This document shows positions 56,433 through 64,000 of a stretch of 64,000 bases of DNA, piece by piece. Origin of the DNA: Neelides folsomi (Eukaryota; Arthropoda; Collembola; Neelipleona; Neelidae); contig JAQGBZ010000062.1 of the NCBI GenBank assembly GCA_034687125.1, positions 175,321 to 239,320 of the forward strand. The letters run 5' to 3'. Position numbers and translations under genes: made by a program. The notes under the pieces were generated by a model that was given only the letters and a program-made list of their open reading frames with translations, was not told the origin of the DNA and ran no database searches. Within the stretch, counting starts at the first letter, position 1. Each line of letters starts with the position of its first letter.

Positions 56433-59299
56433 ATGCCCTCAAAAAAGAAGGGAAGTCGTAGCAAGGGCAGCAAAGGGAAGAAAAAGGATAATTTGACCGA
56501 TGAACAAAAACAAAAATTGACCGAACAGAAAGCTCTTGCAGAACAGGAGAAACTCGCCCGTCGTCGACAGCTCACAAACGCCTATCTTTCTGTAAATAAC
56601 TTTTTTTATAAAATTGTGAAATTTATACTGAAATAACGTCTCTATTCTTTACAGATCAAGAAAGACAAAGAACTTGAACTTATCAAATTAAACAACAATA
56701 AACTCCTTGACTTATGGCGTCCACGATTAAGAAAACTCAAAATCCAGGAGTTAATGGATGATTACAAGGTACAAATCCAAAGTTTTATATTTAATTAATA
56801 AGAATATATGTATTTAACAAGAATCTATAATTTATTTTAAACATTTCAAAAATTTCCAGATCATGAGACATGCATTTGAACGAGCATTCGATAAGAAACA
56901 CCACTACATTAAGAAATTGGAAGATATGCTCAAGAAAAACGAAGGAGATTACGATGGAGCTGTTGATATGCACATGCAGAATATTGACAAGCTTATGGGT
57001 AAGAAAAAACAGAAATTTTACATTTGATCATGAAATCAATATTTTTATAGGAAATTTCAATAATTTTGGCTAAAATTGTTTTCTCTAGAATTTTATCAAA
57101 AAAGGCTGAAAGAGATTCACGACGCTTATGCAGAAGAAAAAGACCGACTTCTTGATAGTCTTCGACAGGAAAGTGACGCTTTGAATGCTTACCAAGAAAA
57201 TAGTCTCAAATATCTCAATACAGTCATGAACGCTGAAAAAGCTCGATACAAAGAGATGAGGGATGAAGCTTCAACAGAGATTGCCCTTTGTGAAGACGAA
57301 CTTCGGAATAAGGTTTAATTTATATTATGATATTTTGGTTTAACTTAATTAAATAAGATATAAAAATATATATTCTTTGTCTTACTTTTAATTGAATAGT
57401 GTCTTGAAGAAATGATGGCCATGAAGTGTAAAATGAATAAAAAGATGGAAGAGTTTTGGAGAGAAATCCATCAAAGATTAGTTTCATACGACGTGAGTTG
57501 AAATAATTTCTTTTCTGAATGCGAATCTATTTAGAATACAAAAAAAATTATTTATTTAATTATTTGGAATCATTTTAGACGGCGAGTTTAGCAAAACGCA
57601 ATGAATTTGAAAATCTTTTAAAGCAAGATGAAGAGCTTTGTTTTATTATAGATGAACAGTTTGGAACTCTTCGTAATCTTCAAGTAACGCTAATAAGACT
57701 ATTTTAGCTGTTTTGAGTAAATGATTAAGTCCTAACATTTTATTTTATAGGAAGGCATCAATCATATGGAATGCAAAACGATGATGTTCAAAAAAGCACT
57801 TGCAAACTTCACCGAACAGATTCTTAAAAAGAAGCAAGAATACAAAGAACTTCATCTCAAGAACATTCGTGAATACAAATTGGTCATGAAGTTCAACAGA
57901 GAGGATTTGACTTTTTTCTCCATTTGTGCACAAGAAGCATTGAAAGTTGGTATATATATTCAATATTATTCTTTCCCCTCTACAACTTCCTACATATTGG
58001 CATATTTGATCATTCGAAATCGAATCTAACATTCGAATCAAAATGATATATAAATTTTATAAATAACAAAGGTATTGAAGGTATATCTTGATATCAAAGT
58101 AGAAACATTAAATATTCATATGCATGGTGAGAATCGCAGAGATATGATATACGAGGCAAACATGAAACGTTATGAATTATGAAGATAAATACTGCAAATT
58201 TCTCTCTAACTTCAAGACCCCGGTTTTGCATTGCCCCAATGCCTAGATGAGCCTCGGTGGTCCGGGGTGCGGGCTTCAAACCCGTAGCACATTCGCGTGT
58301 GAGAGGTTCGATTCCTCCTTCTGGGCGAGCGTGGAAATTAGTTTTTTCTTCAATTAATTTGCTCGTTCATACTCTCACAAATGCAAATAATGCACTTTAA
58401 GTCTAAGATTGACTATATAATTATGCAATCTTTAATTAAATGGATTTGATGCTCGCCAAAGGCTAATTTTATGTCTCCCCTTTGAATAGAAACTTGACTG
58501 GGCTAAGGAGCTTCATGAACGATTGGGGAAACAAATCGACTTGAATTGTAAATTGGAGAGAAAGGATGAAAAAACGGATCCTTATTTAATCCGATGGGGT
58601 GGACAAAGTCTCTTCCAGGTTAACACCGAGTATAAAGCAATTCTCGTTATGGCTCCTCAACTTTCCGAAAAGAAGACTGAACGGAAGAAGAAATATGATG
58701 AGTCAAAATTGGTATGGAGTCCAGAAGAGGCATCTGAGAATCAATCCACTTGTCAGTGTGATCCATGTTTCTGTGATGATGAAGAACCCGGAGAAGAGGT
58801 CGATTTTGATGAGGAAAAATACGCCCCAGTGGATGACGTAAGGACGATTGTTCTAAATAAAGATTTAAACAGCTAAGGAAAGAACAAAGGTTGTAAATAC
58901 AAAAAGTCTTATAATTCATTACACATTTAGCTCATGGGGGAATTTCAATTGATGGAGAAATTTTGGATCCGGTTTAACCGAGTTGTTTTGGAGAAGGCAA
59001 CGCTTGAGGCTCGACGAGCTTCGTTTCATAAAGACAACTTTAATCTCCGGTTCGCCTTGAGGAATTACATGGGCGGAATGAATCCATACTGTTACGACGT
59101 CTTTGCCTTCTCTTATCAAGTGGCGGTAGGCGGCCTTTTGTTTCCTTACGCCCACGCTCTTACAAAAGAATCCGAGTGCTCCGAATCCACCCCGGGTCTT
59201 CATTCATCTCCCCCTGTTGTAGATGGGCTAGCGAATATTAGAAATAATTTAAAATGCCTCAGCATTGTACCAAAAAAGAACAAATTCCCAATTATTTAA
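56433..59299 (+). CDS. DRC2: Dynein regulatory complex subunit 2 (CCDC65)
   Basis: Nine exons: 56433-56591, 56655-56768, 56860-56998, 57089-57312, 57400-57492, 57579-57683, 57751-57945, 58490-58837, 58931-59299; 581 residues. DRC2 is part of the nexin-dynein regulatory complex that links outer doublets in motile cilia and flagella. The start has a basic KKKGSRSKGSKGKKK stretch, then long coiled coil (HYIKKLEDMLKKNEGDYDGA, YQKRLKEIHDAYAEEKDRLL). The diagnostic end is LMEKFWIRFNRVVLEKATLE with RRASFHKDNFNLRFALRNYM, matching the conserved C-terminal 'FWKRYNKV' region of the family. An acidic Cys-rich insert (CQCDPCFCDDEEPGEEVDFD) precedes it. ATG at 56433 is the first in frame. AATAAA at 59586-59591. 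It is expected to be expressed in sperm or ciliated sensory cells. Confidence 0.9.
58241..58327 (+). tRNA. tRNA-Sec (anticodon TCA)
   Basis: 87-nt selenocysteine tRNA. The anticodon loop CTTCAAA holds TCA at 58276-58278. Visible hallmarks: the long acceptor stem (5' GCCTAGATG), a 6-bp D stem (GCCTCG/CGGGGT), an anticodon stem GCGGG/CCCGT, a long variable arm (CACA..TGTG), and a T arm with a perfect B box GGTTCGATTCC (58305-58315). An oligo-T Pol III terminator follows at 58342-58347. It lies in intron 7 of DRC2 on the same strand. No TATA box is evident near -30. The 3' CCA is not encoded, as usual. Its presence implies the organism kept UGA decoding as selenocysteine. Confidence 0.96.
58342..58347 (+). 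terminator. Pol III oligo-T terminator of tRNA-Sec
   Basis: TTTTTT 15 nt after the tRNA end. Confidence 0.8.
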
Positions 59300-60719
59300 T
59301 TTGCTCCATTTATAATTTCAAGCCTTTTATTGATTATGAAAGAATTCTTTTTTTAAATGCCCATCCGAATTCTTTTGGATAGAATTTAAAACTTTTCTTA
59401 TGTACTTTTACTTTACTTTTACCAATTTTGTTTTATTAAAACTTTTAATTTTGCATGCCTTTTTATCATTTTGTTTAGAAAAAAGAAGAAAAGAAAAGCG
59501 ATGCTATGTATCGGGAACACCAGAAGAGAATTTGTTGTAAAAAAGTTGGGGGTTTAAGAGTTCACTGAATTCTCGAAAATGTTTAAATAAATATGGGATG
59601 TGTGTTTAAAATGCCCAATTGCTTATCCTTATCGCTTTGATTCATGCATGTTCTAATTTTAACATAAATTATCTAAAAGTAAACATTAAATTCAAGTATG
59701 TTATACTTGCAGTATAGTAGATTAAATACAATAAATTAATTACAATTAATACCATTGTCTTACACTGCAGTGTAACACAATGATGTAATTGTGTGAGTTT
59801 ACCAACTTTACACTTTCGTAGTCGATTATTAAAAAAATTCAATTTAAGTTGATTCGCAAACTTTTAAACTGTGTTAATAACAATGCTGATTACTGCTGCT
59901 TAAATATTGGATTTACCATATTAAGAATATTTGGACTTCCCAATTTTTGCTCGAATATTGTTTATTTTCAAGAATGTACCATATGAAATTTCCTATTAAA
60001 TGAATGTGTCATTAACCAAATGAATTTTAATAGTTATTTAAGTTTGTTTAAAGCATATTTTATTTCTTTCATAATCTGCAATAAATTCATATTTATAGTA
60101 AGGAGCTAATATGTAATTGTCATCAAATATATACTTCAAACTAGGTACCTATCTAACTTAAGATTTAACAAGGTCCTTTTCTTTTTACAAAATAGCTACA
60201 TAATACATATTATATTGAAAATTGGAATTACAATATTTGGGGAAAGGGTTTTCTAGTAAAGATCCCAAAATTCAACGAAGGAATGATATATGAGCATCTT
60301 TTATACATTGTATGGGCAAGGAGCTGACGGAGTCTCTCTGCACTTGCTCTCATGGGGCTGACAGTCGAAGGGTCGAGGCTGGAAGATCGAGTCAGTTTCA
60401 CAAAGAGTTCGATCGCTTAGGACGGCAGCCACAGCTGCTTCTTCTCTCAAACACTTAATTAAAACTCGTCGCAATTAGCTAGTTAGTTAAGCTGTTATGT
60501 AAAAGCTCTGACCGTGCGGCGCAGTTGAGATTACATTATTACATATTCTTTCGTCCACCCCTCTTTGACTCATCGGAGCAGCTTCGTGAGTGAGATAGGG
60601 GATATTTAAGAACGTTCAACAAAAGATTCTCCGAGGAGGTGGGAATAAGGAGGAGAAATTAGAAGGGAATCGATAAGGGAGGCTCACCCATTTCTTGGCT
60701 GGGGCCATTGAGAGATAGC
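59300..60719 (+). promoter_or_regulatory. Intergenic region and 5' UTR of GTP cyclohydrolase I
   Basis: DRC2 3' UTR at the left (signal 59586-59591), then AT-rich DNA. A GC-rich block from about 60300 to the ATG at 60720 is the likely GCH1 promoter and 5' UTR. No coding frame is convincing. Confidence 0.4.
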
Positions 60720-63700
60720 ATGTCATCGGGAGATATTGGTCACGGGTATATGAGATCTCAGACGCCTTCGATCGACGTGATCAAAAAGAGGGCAATTATC
60801 AAAAACATGAAGATTCCGGAAAAGAGTTTCTCAAATGGGAATGGCTATTCCTATGAGAAGTCAAATGGAGAAAAAACGCCCGAATCGCCCAGAATGCCCA
60901 GAACATCGGCTACTCCAGGTTCAATTTTATAACTGTAATTCTTTATCACTCTTGGTCATGTTGCCACTTTTACCAAAGTTATCATTACTAGTTAAAGCCA
61001 TCCATGTGTACATTTCTTAATTTAGATAATCCGCCTGACATACTTAGTTAACAGATTTCAATTTCAGTTATACAAAATATTTTTTTAAAAATTATTTTTA
61101 ATAAATATTTTGCATTGTTACAATTTTATGCTTAAAAAACTTACTATATTGTTTATGATAGTGAAAAACTAAAAATATTATAAATAGATTAATACAAGAT
61201 CAAATACATTATAAGTATGTGGTAAGTCCTCCGACAATTTTTGGTGAATGCTTGACTATTTAGTTTACCATAAGAGTTTATTGCCAAATAATTACTATAT
61301 TAGTATCATCGGGTATGGAAGTTTATTCGCATCACATGACATAACAATATTTATGTTCACTAATCAAAGGATTAGAATTCCTGCATAAATACAGATAGTC
61401 GAATACCTATGTAATTCTGACATTAAGTATCATGTGTGTTAGAATACACCTTGACACAGTAGGAAATGTTTTCTATACACGTCGCAGATGTTTTGTTTGT
61501 ACATAAAAATATTACAATTTAATACTTATTATGAACCAGATTAAACTGACGTAGTAAAAAGATTCTTATTGCGCCATCATCATTTCAGTCCCGTTAAGAC
61601 GTAGAAGAAATGCGCATGCAATCAAATTCAAATATTTTAACGAAAATGATAAATGAGGTGAAAATCATAGAAAATAGATTTACTTAAAAAAATATTTCCA
61701 AGTAGGGGTGCTTATTTACTTAATTAATTATAAATAAAATAGTTAAATTTATAATACAACAAGATGCCAATAAGCTCAACTTTTAGGTGATTGTGAATGT
61801 TTCATTGTTTCAGGGCATGAGAATTGCAGCTTCCATCATGATATGGAATTTGACCACAAGCCACCATCAAGAGAGGAGCTCATTCCAAAAATTGCGAGTT
61901 GCTATAAGGAAATGTTGAGCGGACTCGGGGAAGATCCTGCAAGGTCAGGACTACTTAAAACCCCGGAGAGGGCTGCAAAAGCATTGCTCTTCTTTACCAA
62001 AGGATACGAGCAGACGATCGAAGGTCGCCATTCTTTTTTTAATTTACTAATGCCTAAAATAAATCCATATAAAACGCTATATAAAAAGTTCTTTAAAGCA
62101 TGGAGTAGTTACGACATTTTCTAAGGTCAACAGTTGATAGACAATTTGTTAAAAATTATAATTAAACTGTAAATACTCTTGATAATAAATGTAATGGCCC
62201 AATGAATTTGAAGGAATATTTTCCAAAATGCTTAATGTTACTGATGCTGATGAATCATTATTATCTTTAAATGCGCATCAAAGAGCCAAAGGGGGTTTAA
62301 TCGGTTGAGTGAATTTGTATAGAGGAATAAGGAAGGAATTCCAGAAGATTTGATCTACATAATTAAATTTGTTCCAGGGATTTCCCTTTCAATTTCAATT
62401 TGGGGATGGTCAGGGGGAACGAGAGAGAGAGAATTAACATTAAATCCCTGTGGGATCTTTCTCCGTTTCCAATCTCAGGTTTTCTTGAAAAGATATGTGG
62501 ATTTCTTATGCTTCCGCAGAATGGGGAAATGGGAAGGGTGTGGCCATAAACACTCAGGAACTTCTTTGGAGAAAGTGGTAATAAAAAAGCTACACTTGTT
62601 GAAGCTGCTCTTAACTGAGAAGAGTGATGGCGCAAAGGGGAGAAATGGAAAGGTCACTTTGAGTCGAAAAAATGTATCAATCGATAAGGCTCCTCTTCCA
62701 GAATCTCACTCAACGAAGATCACAATGCGCAAATAAAGGGAATTAAATCCCCATTCTTACCTTGGCACACTTAAAACAAACAAGACAAGTTCAATCGTCA
62801 ATCCATTTATCTCAAAATTGATGTCATTTTTAAGTGACAGAAAGTTTTTATTCCTTTTTTAAACTACAATAATAGGATTTTATAAGAAAGTAAAAACTGA
62901 CTAACCAACAACATAAGGAGTCCGTATGTAACTCTTAAAGTTTTATGAAATAATTGGAAATAATTAAAAAATGTATTTTATAGTAATTGCACATGAAAAT
63001 GTTTTATTCACCGCTTTCTTTGACCATTTAATATATTATGTATGTGGGATTGCAGTAATAAAATAATGTACATACGTGCATGAAACGCATTAATGTGTTG
63101 CAGGAATACTGTGGACTAATTCGGGTTGTGGAGGTCTGTCTGGTTTTTGGAAGCTTCGGGTCTTATAGTTGTTTCCAATTTTTCACGGGCGGGTTGTCGT
63201 GAAAGGAAGTCACTTTGACTCGGCTTAATCTAATGGAACTTTCTTGTCAAGTGCACTCAGAGATTCAACACTTTTATCAACCAGACTTTCACTTTGATAT
63301 GCCGAAATTTATATGTAGGCCAACGATCACACGTTTATATTTTAGCAATTTACATTCGTTGAATGAGTTTTCCATGAGTAAATTCTTCGAATGTAAAATT
63401 CTCCTTATGCTCAATTTTAATTTTATCAGAAATTCTCATTGACATAACATAATGTCATTATCATACTCTTAACACTTATGTATGTACTGTATACCTAATA
63501 TCAGTGTGTTTACAAGATGATGAGAGAAATTGGGAGTAATTCAATAATGGCTAAAATTGAAGCTTTGACGCGTTGAATTTAATTTGATATTCCTTCATTA
63601 CAGAGGTTTTGAATGAGGCCGTTTTTGATGAAGACACTGATGAGATGGTCGTGGTGAAGGACATTGAAATGTTCTCAATGTGTGAACATCATTTGGTTCC

Positions 63701-63801
63701 ATTTTATGGGAAAGTCTCCATTGGGTATCTTCCCAACAAAAAGGTTTTGGGTCTCAGCAAACTTGCACGCATTGTTGAAGTTTACTGCAGGAGACTTCAA
63801 G
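60720..63801 (+). CDS. GCH1: GTP cyclohydrolase I, first three coding exons (partial)
   Basis: Exons 60720-60918, 61814-62023, 63604-63801 (202 residues), continuing beyond the window. The enzyme converts GTP to 7,8-dihydroneopterin triphosphate, the first step to tetrahydrobiopterin and, in arthropods, pteridine pigments. The N-terminus (residues 1-66) is a variable, Lys/Ser-rich regulatory extension. The catalytic fold begins at [20 protein letters not shown], then [40 protein letters not shown], and the zinc/active-site motif [20 protein letters not shown], then [18 protein letters not shown]. Zn ligands Cys and His of MCEHH are present; the third ligand (Cys) should be in the missing exons. 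Donors of exons 1 (GTTCAA) and 2 (GTCGCC) are poor matches, but phase and homology fix the exon 2 junction; the exon 1 junction is less sure. An alternative first exon is possible. Confidence 0.92.
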
Positions 63802-64000
63802 GTAATAGACACAAAATTACTTAACAATATTATGCATTAATGAATATGAACAATTATCGTAATAATATTATCCGTATCTTTTATACAAGGTACTTTATAT
63901 TTGGGATTAAGAAATCTAAAGGAAGAAGATTCAGATTTTTATTTTATTTTAAACGTTTCTAAAGGTTCCAATAATTTTCCAATTTCTTAGTCGTTTTGAT

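Overview
The window is eukaryotic nuclear DNA, almost certainly from an arthropod. The genes are intron-rich with GT-AG junctions, the DNA is AT-rich, and every recognisable product is animal-like. I favour a crustacean such as a copepod because of the gene set and base composition, but this is inference. I rebuilt exons by hand from splice signals, reading phase and family motifs. Every multi-exon model below is phase-consistent, but none has been checked against transcripts.

Layout, left to right. The last exon of a ribokinase (+) faces a short Roquin-like gene (-, 369-1949). A 12-exon ecto-5'-nucleotidase (+, 4109-8118) follows. A kinesin light chain gene (-, 10465-18448) has at least two alternative 3' ends and carries a small inverted-repeat element in an intron. 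CRIPT (+, 20750-21309) is divergent from it. The centre is one large minus-strand gene (coding exons 24444-48791). It is assembled here from six exons and encodes a single-pass membrane segment, a PDZ domain and about 1,300 residues of charged low-complexity sequence. Its introns hold a dead mariner-type transposon and a long, relatively GC-rich block with no gene I recognise. Beyond it lie an unresolved exon-like island (about 53.45-53.74 kb), an MPV17-like-2 gene (-, 54971-55734), the axonemal protein DRC2/CCDC65 (+, 56433-59299) with a selenocysteine tRNA inside its seventh intron, and the first three coding exons of GTP cyclohydrolase I (+, from 60720, running off the right end).

The genes do not form one pathway. 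They are ordinary neighbours in head-to-head pairs (Roquin-like/NT5E, KLC/CRIPT, MPV17L2/DRC2) and tail-to-tail pairs (ribokinase/Roquin-like, NT5E/KLC, CRIPT/PDZ gene). The most interesting items are the membrane-PDZ-disordered protein, the reduced Roquin, the KLC alternative C-termini, the 9-nt microexon in the nucleotidase and the nested tRNA-Sec.
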